Shown here piece after piece: positions 9,696 through 17,593 of a stretch of DNA of 64,000 nucleotides. The stretch spans positions 21,706-85,705 of the forward strand of contig NZ_JAGUCO010000022.1 of the NCBI RefSeq assembly GCF_018271995.1. The letters are read 5' to 3'. Origin of the DNA: Carboxylicivirga linearis. Lineage in GTDB: Bacteria; Bacteroidota; Bacteroidia; Bacteroidales; Marinilabiliaceae. A program made the position numbers and the translations under genes. How positions within the stretch are numbered: position 1 is the stretch's first letter; each line of letters begins with the position of its first letter. The notes beneath the pieces were generated by a model. The model did not search any database and was not told the DNA's origin. It saw only the letters and a list, made by a program, of their open reading frames with translations.

Positions 9696-10127
9696 ATGTT
9701 AAAAGTGCTAAGAAATTTAATAGTGTTGGCAATGGGCCTGCTGTTGTTAGAAGCATGTGGAAAAGATGATATTGCTGATACTACAGCACCAGAGGCATTT
9801 ATTGAAACACCTGTTGCCAATACAAAATACTACAGGGGTAATACCTTATACTTAAATGCTGCATTTACCGACAATACAGCATTAAACGAATGTGCCGTTT
9901 ACCTAACTTCTCAACAATCAAAAAATACCAAAGGATGGGATAGTCCCTGGAATCCTGATGATCATATATTCAAGTTGTCAGGTAAAGAAGATGCTATAAC
10001 TGATCAGTATCTGTTCGAAACCACTATTCCATTTAATATTATGTCGGGTGATTATATCCTTGTAATTGTAACCTCAGATCAAAGTTTGAATTACAGTCAA
10101 ACTGAGATTCCAATATATATTCAATAA
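9696..10127 (+). CDS. Small surface lipoprotein (DUF4625-like), module copy 1
   Basis: This is a 143-residue lipoprotein. A hydrophobic signal peptide ends in a lipobox, with LLLEA before Cys21, and GKDD directly after it. The K-(D/E)2 pattern next to the lipidated cysteine matches the lipoprotein export signal described for surface lipoproteins of Bacteroidota. The mature part (about 120 residues) is a single Ig-like beta-sandwich: TTAPEAFIETP, then AAFTDNTALNECAVYL, and a last YILVIVTSD strand. It resembles DUF4625-type lipoproteins from memory, not from a search. It is clearly paralogous to the 141-residue lipoprotein at 34230, and both sit between a giant subtilase and a SusC gene. A role as protease partner, anchor or inhibitor is possible but unproven. 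It lies 58 bp upstream of susC, probably in the same operon. Confidence 0.8.
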   Translation: MLKVLRNLIVLAMGLLLLEACGKDDIADTTAPEAFIETPVANTKYYRGNTLYLNAAFTDNTALNECAVYLTSQQSKNTKGWDSPWNPDDHIFKLSGKEDAITDQYLFETTIPFNIMSGDYILVIVTSDQSLNYSQTEIPIYIQ

Positions 10128-10185
10128 GCATTCAATCAATCATACGATTGGTTATTTAAACTAAAAAATCAAAAACTACATTATA

Positions 10186-13110
10186 ATGAAGCAATTATTA
10201 AATTACTTGCTCCTGATGTTTTTTATCTCATCCGGTTCTGTATTGGCACAAAACAATGTGCTTACAGGAACCATTACAGATATAGCAGATGGAGAACCCA
10301 TGATAGGAGTAACCGTAGTAGTGAAAGGTACTACAGTTGGAACCGTAACAAATTTTGAAGGTACATATAACCTTAAGGTTCCGGCTGATGCCGAAGCCAT
10401 TGTATACTCATTCATTGGATACAAGGCAGAAGAAGTTGCATATGCCGGCCAGCAGGTTATTGATATTGTGTTGCAGGATGATTCCGAAACCATTGATGAG
10501 ATTGTTGTTACCGGTTACGGTATTCAAAAGAAAGGAACTTATACTGGTTCGGCAGAGGTAGTAAGTGCCGAAGCGTTGGAGCAAGTTCCGGTGGCCAGTT
10601 TCGATCAGGCATTACAAGGACGTGCTGCAGGTGTTGTTTCGGTTGGCTCATCGGGTCGTCCGGGAGCGGGTTCTACAGTGCGTATCCGTGGTATGAGTTC
10701 GATTAATGCAGGTAGCGAACCATTATACATTATGGATGGTGTACCTATTACAAGTGGACAGTTTAGTTCATTAAATCAAAATGATATTGAGAACGTAACC
10801 ATTCTGAAAGATGCAACAGCCACATCACTTTACGGTAGTAGGGCGAGTAACGGGGTAATTGTAATTACTACCAAGAAAGGACAGGCCGGCATGATGAAAG
10901 TTCAGTATCGTGGTCAGTATGGATATAACCAAATTGCACGCGATAACTATAATATGATGAATACCGAAGAGCGTATTTGGTATGAAGAGGCCATTGGGTT
11001 AAAATCATATACCCCACAAGAGAAGATGGTATTAATGCGTACCGATACCAATTGGCTGGACGAAGTATTAAAAAATGCAATGACACAGTCGCACGAGATT
11101 TCATTTAGTGGAGGTAACGATCGTACGGTGTTTTATGTGTCAGGAAGTTACTACTATCAGGACGGTATCCAGTACCGATCAGATTTTGAGCGTTACAACA
11201 CGCGTATTAACTTAGAAACAAAGGTTTCGGATAGAGTTATTTTTGGTACCAACCTTACCATTGGCTATGAGCAAAATAACTTAACAGTTTCGCCCGATAG
11301 TGATGCCGGTGCTGCAACCAATGTATACAACCCTATTTTTGCGTCGCGTTTGTTACTGCCGTATCTGGAGCCGCGCAATGCCGACGGAAGCTATAACAGC
11401 ACTAACTATCCGTTTGCCAATCCTATTGAGCAGGTAATGCTGAATGAGAATAGCACTAACACAGTAAAAATTGTTGGTAGTGCTTATATGCAAGCCGAGT
11501 TAGCACCTAAACTTGTTTTCAAAACTAACTTAGGTTTTGATTTTTATGATTATACAGCGCATAGTTATCTTCATCCCGATTCTGAATGGGGTCAACCTTA
11601 TGGTGGTTTAACATCGCGTGCCTTCCGTCGTAATTTCCGATTTACGCCAACCAATACCTTAAATTACAATTTCTCGATAGATGAAAGGCATAACTTTAAT
11701 TTGTTAGGTGGTCAGGAATTAGTAATTAATAATTTCGAAAACTTTGGTGTGGCAGCCCGTTCGCTACCAAGCGATAAAGTGGGTAACCTGGGTAGCGCAG
11801 CCGAAATTGACAGCTGGGCCGGTGGATTTGAAGATTATACTTTCGCTTCGTTCTTTACCAATGTAAACTATAATTACAACTATAAGTATTTGGTTGATTT
11901 TAGTGTTCGTCAGGATGGATCATCACGTTTTGGAGCAAACAATCGTTGGGGTACTTTCTGGAGTGCCGGTGCAGGATGGAACATGCAGGAAGAAGAATTT
12001 ATCAAAGATATTCACTGGATCGATCAATTGAAATTACGCGGTAGTATTGGTACTACAGGTAACGCTAATATTGGTAACTACGAGCATTTGGCATTATGGG
12101 GATACGATACTTATATGAACAACAGCGGTGCAATATTCTACCAGTATGCAAATGAGGATCTGACCTGGGAGAAAAAGCTGAAAACCAATGTGGCTATTGA
12201 TTTGGCATTCCTACGTCGCTACAGGGCAAAAGTGGAATTGTATAGCGAAACAACCAAAGATATGTTGTATTTCGTACCAACCTCACTTACTTCCGGTATC
12301 AGCGGTCGTATGGAAAATATTGGTGAAATGAATAACAGTGGTATTGAGTTTGAATTTGAAGCTGATGTTATTCGCACAAAAGATTTTGGTTTTACCGTAA
12401 ATGCTAATGTGGCTTATAACCGTAACAGGGTAACTAAACTGTATGGTGATATTAACGAAATTGATAATGTAAGTACCATTATCGAAGTAGATCGATCATT
12501 CGGAACATTTTACCTTGCTGAATGGGCCGGTGTAAACACAACCAATGGTAAAGGAATGTGGTACACAGCCGATGGTGAGGTAACCGAAGAATATTCAGAT
12601 GCTCACCGTGTAGTGCACGAAGGCAAAAGCTTTTTGGCCCCGTGGAGTGGAGGTTTTACAACCTCATTCTCGTACAAAAACCTTGAATTATCAGCTTTCT
12701 TTACCTGGATGGCTGATAAATGGATGATTAATAACACTCGTTATTTCACCGATAGTAATGGTATGTTTGCTACTTATAACCAAAGTGCCGATATGTTGGA
12801 TTTCTGGCAAAAACCAGGTGATGTTTCTGCCAATCCTCATCCGAAGTATCAAGATAACCAAATGGACACTCGTTTGTTAGAAGACGCTTCATTTATGCGT
12901 TTGAAAAACTTAACATTAAGTTACCGTTTCAATCCAGAATTAGTCGGAAAAACAAACTTATTCACAGGGTGCAGAGTGTATGCTCAAGGTCAAAACCTTT
13001 TGACTTTTACTAAATACTCAGGCTTTGATCCTGAATTTTTTGGAGCATCAGAAGCTAACATGTATCCGCATGTACGAACCTTTACATTCGGTATTGATCT
13101 TAGCTTCTAA
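10186..13110 (+). CDS. SusC/RagA-family TonB-dependent outer-membrane transporter, copy 1
   Basis: This 974-residue transporter has a signal peptide (1-21, cut before QNNVLTG), then a carboxypeptidase-D-regulatory-like domain (about 25-105) and a TonB-box-like IDEIVVTGYG near residue 105. The plug domain covers about 125-240: VASFDQALQGRAAGV, then TVRIRGMSSI, LYIMDGVPI, ILKDATATSLYGSRASNGVI and ITTKKG. The remainder is a beta-barrel ending in TFGIDLSF with the usual terminal Phe. SusC proteins form the barrel of a pedal-bin importer with SusD as the lid. Some import glycans; RagA imports peptides. The SusD partner follows 63 bp downstream. Proteases but no glycoside hydrolases are encoded nearby, so peptide import is the better guess. 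Confidence 0.95.
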   Translation: MKQLLNYLLLMFFISSGSVLAQNNVLTGTITDIADGEPMIGVTVVVKGTTVGTVTNFEGTYNLKVPADAEAIVYSFIGYKAEEVAYAGQQVIDIVLQDDSETIDEIVVTGYGIQKKGTYTGSAEVVSAEALEQVPVASFDQALQGRAAGVVSVGSSGRPGAGSTVRIRGMSSINAGSEPLYIMDGVPITSGQFSSLNQNDIENVTILKDATATSLYGSRASNGVIVITTKKGQAGMMKVQYRGQYGYNQIARDNYNMMNTEERIWYEEAIGLKSYTPQEKMVLMRTDTNWLDEVLKNAMTQSHEISFSGGNDRTVFYVSGSYYYQDGIQYRSDFERYNTRINLETKVSDRVIFGTNLTIGYEQNNLTVSPDSDAGAATNVYNPIFASRLLLPYLEPRNADGSYNSTNYPFANPIEQVMLNENSTNTVKIVGSAYMQAELAPKLVFKTNLGFDFYDYTAHSYLHPDSEWGQPYGGLTSRAFRRNFRFTPTNTLNYNFSIDERHNFNLLGGQELVINNFENFGVAARSLPSDKVGNLGSAAEIDSWAGGFEDYTFASFFTNVNYNYNYKYLVDFSVRQDGSSRFGANNRWGTFWSAGAGWNMQEEEFIKDIHWIDQLKLRGSIGTTGNANIGNYEHLALWGYDTYMNNSGAIFYQYANEDLTWEKKLKTNVAIDLAFLRRYRAKVELYSETTKDMLYFVPTSLTSGISGRMENIGEMNNSGIEFEFEADVIRTKDFGFTVNANVAYNRNRVTKLYGDINEIDNVSTIIEVDRSFGTFYLAEWAGVNTTNGKGMWYTADGEVTEEYSDAHRVVHEGKSFLAPWSGGFTTSFSYKNLELSAFFTWMADKWMINNTRYFTDSNGMFATYNQSADMLDFWQKPGDVSANPHPKYQDNQMDTRLLEDASFMRLKNLTLSYRFNPELVGKTNLFTGCRVYAQGQNLLTFTKYSGFDPEFFGASEANMYPHVRTFTFGIDLSF

Positions 13111-13173
13111 TAAACAAGTTTAGTAATTATCAAAAATGGTTAGCAGGCCTTTTTGAGAATTAAAAAGAAAGAA

Positions 13174-14616
13174 ATGAAAATAAATAAAATAAAATATCTG
13201 GCACTTCTCATGTTAATGATGTCGCTTACATCGTGCGAGAAGTTTTTTGATCTCAAGCCGGGAGATAGTACTCCGGACGAGGATATTATAGAGAATGAAA
13301 GAGATGCTCAAAATATATTGAATGGTTTCTATTCAGGCTTAAAAAGTTCTGCTATGTATGGGCGTTATCTAACCATATTAGGCGATTTGATGACAGATGC
13401 CTCATTGGCAGCCAGTGGTTTCTCCAATCAAATGGGTGAGATGTATTCGTGGAGATATAATCCGGGTTCAGCTGATGTGTCGTTAGTTTGGGGAGCTCAT
13501 TATTCAACCTTGTATAATTGTAATTTCCTTATTAATAATCTTCATAATATTGAGGGTGATTCAGCCAATATTAACCGCATGATGGGTGAAGCATTAACCG
13601 GAAGGGCATTATTGCATCATAACCTGGTTCGCCTTTATGGAGAGGCTTATCAACCGGGTATGAGTGAGAGTGCTTTAGGTGTACCTTATGTAACCTGGAA
13701 TGATGTACGTGAACCTTCGCGCAATACCGTTGTGGAAGTATATGATTATTTGATTGAGGATATTGAAGAGGCCATTGAGCTTCTTCCAGATGAAGAAGAA
13801 AACCAGAGTACGAGCTTAACGAAAAGCTTTGCCTATGGATTGCGTGCCCGTATAGCATTGGATATGCAGGATTACGAAACGGCTGCAGAGTATGCTTCTA
13901 AAGTGATTGATAACTCGTTGTATTCATTAACATCTGGTGCTTCTTTTACAAATATGTGGAAAGAAGATGAAGGAAATGAAATTATCTTCAGAGTGGGTTA
14001 TACCATTAGTGATCCGGGTGCTGCAGTGGGATATAATTTCTTTAATCGCGAGAGCTTCGATCAGTATCCATCACCGGATTATATTCCGGCAGATTCTTGG
14101 ATAGACTCATATGAGTCGGACAGAGATATCAGAAAAGAGACTTATATAACTTATTCGCAAACCCGTTATGGATGGGCCGGTAATTTAGTTTATAAATATC
14201 CAACAGCCACCGGTTATGTGCAACAAGGAATGAATATGCCTAAACCAATGCGTTTGGCCGAAATGTATTTGATTAGAGCCGAAGCAAATGCATATCTTGG
14301 AAATGCTGATGATGCCAGAGATGACCTTCAGGAGTTAATTGAAACTCGTATCAGTGGTTATACAATAGATAACGAATTGGATGGTAATAATCTGATTTCA
14401 TTTATCGAAAACGAGCGCAAACGCGAGTTAATGTTCGAAGGCTTTAACTGGTTTGATTTAAAGCGTAAAGGAAAAGGATTTTCCCGTATACCGCAGGAAA
14501 ATACAACTTTGGCTAACGACCTTGTGGTAAATGCTGATAACCACCGATGGATTTGGCCTATTCCAACGGTTGAGATGAACGGGAATTCAAACATGGAGCA
14601 AAATCCTGGATATTAA
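13174..14616 (+). CDS. SusD/RagB-family substrate-binding lipoprotein, copy 1
   Basis: This is a 480-residue lipoprotein. I choose the ATG at 13174, because the reading frame before it begins with a weak TTG at 13153 that would put seven charged residues ahead of a normal lipoprotein signal (MKINKIKYLALLMLM ending in LTSC). The body is helical with the SusD/RagB pattern: DLKPGDSTPDEDIIENERDA near the N terminus, TPR-like helices, GEALTGRALLHHNLVRLYGE near residue 150, and the C-terminal block ENERKRELMFEGFNWFDLKRKG. It ends in WPIPTVEMNGNSNMEQNPGY, a typical SusD finish. It sits at the cell surface as the lid of the SusC barrel encoded upstream and captures ligand. It is weakly similar to the SusD at 45644. 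Confidence 0.95.
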   Translation: MKINKIKYLALLMLMMSLTSCEKFFDLKPGDSTPDEDIIENERDAQNILNGFYSGLKSSAMYGRYLTILGDLMTDASLAASGFSNQMGEMYSWRYNPGSADVSLVWGAHYSTLYNCNFLINNLHNIEGDSANINRMMGEALTGRALLHHNLVRLYGEAYQPGMSESALGVPYVTWNDVREPSRNTVVEVYDYLIEDIEEAIELLPDEEENQSTSLTKSFAYGLRARIALDMQDYETAAEYASKVIDNSLYSLTSGASFTNMWKEDEGNEIIFRVGYTISDPGAAVGYNFFNRESFDQYPSPDYIPADSWIDSYESDRDIRKETYITYSQTRYGWAGNLVYKYPTATGYVQQGMNMPKPMRLAEMYLIRAEANAYLGNADDARDDLQELIETRISGYTIDNELDGNNLISFIENERKRELMFEGFNWFDLKRKGKGFSRIPQENTTLANDLVVNADNHRWIWPIPTVEMNGNSNMEQNPGY

Positions 14617-14633
14617 TTTTAATACCAACAGAG

Positions 14634-15452
14634 ATGTATAAAAATCAATTTATATTAAGTCTATTGGCAATTGTAATGTTGCTATTTAGCTGCGAAACCA
14701 ATAAGGTGGAACCTTACGACGGTCCATCACAGTTGCATTTTATATCGGAGACCGGTAGAATCATAATTGGTGAGGAAAACCCCAATTACTTATTGGAATT
14801 AGGGGTTACTCGTCCGGCCAATTACGACCGTACTTTTAGTTTGGTGGTTGATGCAGAAAAATCGGAGGCCGAAGAAGGAGTTCATTACGCTATTCCTGAG
14901 TATAACTTTACCATTAAAGCCGGAGAAGTAATGACTCAGGTACCCGTTCAGGGATTATATGAAAATTCTGATTCTTTAGGTTTAGCCTTAAATTTAACAG
15001 TGCAAGGAGAAACTGACGCGGACATTGCCGGGTTCAGAAACGAGTTTGAGTTAAACCTTTACCGATATTGCGATTTTAATCGCGATGAGTTTATTGGTGA
15101 TTTCAAGGTGATTGAAAAATCAAACTTTGGTGATTTTGAGTATGAAGTAAAAATTAAAAAAGGCGATGATCCGTTTTCAATTAAAGTAACTGGATTGTGG
15201 GAAGTATACGAAGAGGAAGTGATTATTCGTTTCGATCCTTCTACATTGGAGTGTAGAATAGACAATCAGTTTTTCTTTGATAATCCGTCAATGGGATATT
15301 ACAATGTTTGGATTAAAAGCTTAACACCGGGCGAGTACAACTCATGTCTCGGAACTATTCAGGATTTGGAATATTTTATTTATCCATCAGAGACACCTGA
15401 TTTCGGTTTCGACAGAGGTACCTTTAATTTTTACCCAATTCACGAAGAATAG
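14634..15452 (+). CDS. Calx-beta-like surface lipoprotein after SusD, copy 1
   Basis: This 272-residue lipoprotein occupies the place SusE/F-type proteins take after SusD, 17 bp downstream of it. The signal peptide ends in LLFSC. Residues about 30-125 read like a Calx-beta/Ig-like domain (ELGVTRPANYDRTFSLVVDA, EEGVHYAIPEY, IKAGEVMTQVPVQGL). Residues about 140-272 form a second beta-rich domain, with the strand pattern FIGDFKVIEKS ... YEVKIKKGDDPFSIKVTGL ... VIIRFDPSTLECRIDNQ, reminiscent of lipocalin-like surface lipoproteins. The 316-residue protein at 47049 has the same two-part plan in the same position. It probably assists ligand capture at the surface. No catalytic motif is seen. Confidence 0.75.
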   Translation: MYKNQFILSLLAIVMLLFSCETNKVEPYDGPSQLHFISETGRIIIGEENPNYLLELGVTRPANYDRTFSLVVDAEKSEAEEGVHYAIPEYNFTIKAGEVMTQVPVQGLYENSDSLGLALNLTVQGETDADIAGFRNEFELNLYRYCDFNRDEFIGDFKVIEKSNFGDFEYEVKIKKGDDPFSIKVTGLWEVYEEEVIIRFDPSTLECRIDNQFFFDNPSMGYYNVWIKSLTPGEYNSCLGTIQDLEYFIYPSETPDFGFDRGTFNFYPIHEE

Positions 15453-15489
15453 GATAAGAACAATATAACGATACAACTAAATCCTCATT

Positions 15490-15535
15490 AAAAGGGTTTC
15501 ATCATCAGTGTATACATGTGTTTGAAGCCCTTTTT
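15490..15535 (+). terminator. Terminator of the first SusCD operon
   Basis: AAAAGGGTTTCA pairs (with wobble) with TGAAGCCCTTTTT across a loop of about 21 bases and runs directly into a T-run. It lies 37 bases after the lipoprotein stop codon and is well placed to end the operon. Confidence 0.75.
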
Positions 15536-15683
15536 CTATTTATAAAAGTAGAGATTTGAAATCCTTGTAAACGATTAACTTATACTAAGGTTGTAAAAAC
15601 AAATCACTTTGTATTGAAAGTATTTAAGCATATTCATAAACGATAAAATTATCTCTACATTTACGCTCTGAAAAATAAATAGG

Positions 15684-17357
15684 GTGTATCCGAATCAATT
15701 TACAACTTTTAATACAGATATAAGTGGGATTGAACTTCCTGAGCAGTTTCCTTTTCCTTTTAGTAACGAACCACACGAATTGTGCCGTATTGCTGCGTTG
15801 GAGTTGCAGAAACGTCTGAGTAATAAGTCTGAGTGGAATAAGCTGTTTGGATTAGCTGAAGGGAGTGCTTCTATAGGTAAAATGTTTGGAGTGCTTGTAG
15901 TTGAAAGCGAAGAGTGTGTTTTAGGTTATCTGTCGGGTTTTTCAGGAGCTATTAATGGATGTAATAGCTTCCCCGGTTTTGTGCCCCCTGTTTATGATCT
16001 GTTAAACCCACAAGGCTTTTTTAAACAGGGCGAACAGAAGCTAAGCGAAATGAATGTTACCATTAGTAGATTAGAATCTGATGAGAATTTAAGTTCTGCT
16101 AATAATGCTCTTAAAGCTGCCCTGTTGGAACAAGAAGAGCTTCAGCTAAGTTGGAAAAAACAATTAAAAGCAAGTAAAAAAGCTCGGAAGCAGCAACGCC
16201 AGGATGCTCAAATAAAATTAGAAAGGGAAGCCCTTGAGAACAGGCTTGAAGAATTAAATCGAGAGAGTCAATTGGAAAAAATAGCCTACAAAAAGGCTAT
16301 AACTGAACAAAAAAGGAAGGTTGAATTATTAGAAAAGCAACTCAGTGATTTAAACAAACCCATTGAAGAATTAAAGCTTGAGCGTAAAAAGAAATCTACG
16401 CAATTGCAGTATGAAATATTTAGCCAGTTTAAATTACTTAATGTCAGGAGTGAGGTTAAGGTAGTAACTGATATTTTCAAAGAGAAAGGGGAGGATTTTC
16501 CTCCTGCCGGAGCAGGTGATTGTGCCGGTCCAAAGCTTTTGCAATATGCTTTTCAATACAACTTAAAACCTGTTGCTTTAGCAGAGTTTTGGTGGGGAAA
16601 ATCACCCAAGTCAGAAGTACGGAAACATCAACAGTTTTACCCGCCATGTACCAGTAAATGTGCACCCATCATGCAGCATATGCTGAAATATTTGGATGTG
16701 GCAGCAGATCCTGTTCTAAATCAAATTGAAGATCCGGGTGAGCTGGAAATAATTTTTGAGGACGATTGGTTGTTAGTGATAAATAAACCACAGCAATTTC
16801 TTTCTGTTCCCGGCAAAGAAATTTCAGATTCTGTTTGGCAGCGAGTCAAGCAAATGCGTCCTGGAGCTGAAGGACCATTATTGGTTCATCGATTGGATAT
16901 GGCTACATCCGGTATTCTGCTTATAGCTAAAGATTCGGAGACTCATAAGGTTCTGCAGAGTCAGTTTATTAAACGAACAACAAAAAAACGTTACGTGGCA
17001 GTTTTATCCGGACTAATAAAGGAAGAAAGAGGAATTATTGATTTGCCCCTGCGTGTTGATTTAGATAACAGACCGCAACAATTGGTATGTTACGATTATG
17101 GTAAGTCAGCTCGTACCAGGTGGGAGGTTATTAGTAGGGCAGATGGTATGACTCGTGTTTATTTTTATCCGGTAACTGGTCGCACGCATCAATTACGAGT
17201 ACATGCGGCACACCCCGATGGATTAAATTCGCCAATAGTAGGTGATGGCTTATACGGCCAGACTGCTAATCGCTTACATTTGCATGCCGATTTCTTAGAG
17301 ATTATCCACCCACAATCAGGCGAACCAATTACTTTTCTTTCTCCGGTACCTTTCTAG
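15684..17357 (+). CDS. RluA-family RNA pseudouridine synthase with coiled-coil N-terminal extension
   Basis: This 557-residue enzyme isomerises uridine in RNA. The catalytic domain is at the C terminus (about 345-557). It has VINKPQQFLSVPG, the active-site motif HRLDMATSG with catalytic Asp405, and GRTHQLRVHAAHPDG plus IVGDGLYG near the end. Ahead of it are an N-terminal domain, a long charged coiled coil (about 115-250) and a segment with GAGDCAGPKLLQYAFQYNL and PPCTSKCAPIM. That plan is seen in large RluA-type proteins of Bacteroidota. The target base cannot be told from sequence. The start is GTG; a GGG lies just before it and no ATG lies nearby. The gene stands alone after a terminator. 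Confidence 0.9.
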   Translation: MYPNQFTTFNTDISGIELPEQFPFPFSNEPHELCRIAALELQKRLSNKSEWNKLFGLAEGSASIGKMFGVLVVESEECVLGYLSGFSGAINGCNSFPGFVPPVYDLLNPQGFFKQGEQKLSEMNVTISRLESDENLSSANNALKAALLEQEELQLSWKKQLKASKKARKQQRQDAQIKLEREALENRLEELNRESQLEKIAYKKAITEQKRKVELLEKQLSDLNKPIEELKLERKKKSTQLQYEIFSQFKLLNVRSEVKVVTDIFKEKGEDFPPAGAGDCAGPKLLQYAFQYNLKPVALAEFWWGKSPKSEVRKHQQFYPPCTSKCAPIMQHMLKYLDVAADPVLNQIEDPGELEIIFEDDWLLVINKPQQFLSVPGKEISDSVWQRVKQMRPGAEGPLLVHRLDMATSGILLIAKDSETHKVLQSQFIKRTTKKRYVAVLSGLIKEERGIIDLPLRVDLDNRPQQLVCYDYGKSARTRWEVISRADGMTRVYFYPVTGRTHQLRVHAAHPDGLNSPIVGDGLYGQTANRLHLHADFLEIIHPQSGEPITFLSPVPF

Positions 17358-17551
17358 TTTAGCTGACCAGAAAGTTTCTGATGGTGTCCAGATAGATAGT
17401 GAAGTTAACCAGATAGCTTCTAATTATCTCCGGATTGATAGTAATGACGATTGGATAGCTTTTGATCATCGCCAGGATCGAAACAAAGGCGCTATTCAAT
17501 AAACTGTATTACCATTGATGCCTTTATGATCAAATTCAATTATTAAAATAG

Positions 17552-17559
17552 TAATTTTG
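17552..17559 (+). promoter_or_regulatory. Possible -7 box for the UvrD-like helicase
   Basis: TAATTTTG matches the Bacteroidota -7 consensus TAnnTTTG and lies 35 bases before the helicase start. No TTG is found at the expected -33 spacing, so support is weak. Confidence 0.35.
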
Positions 17560-17593
17560 TAGTAAGGTTAGGTTAACTGTATCGATAAGCAGA

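Noticed and set aside
9527..9820. Minus-strand frame across repeat copy 1 and the start of the lipoprotein gene
   Set aside because: It overlaps a real plus-strand lipoprotein start and runs through the repeat hairpins; it is not conserved in repeat copy 2.
13153..13173. Upstream TTG start for SusD copy 1
   Set aside because: It would add MRIKKKE before a complete lipoprotein signal; the ATG at 13174 gives the standard arrangement.
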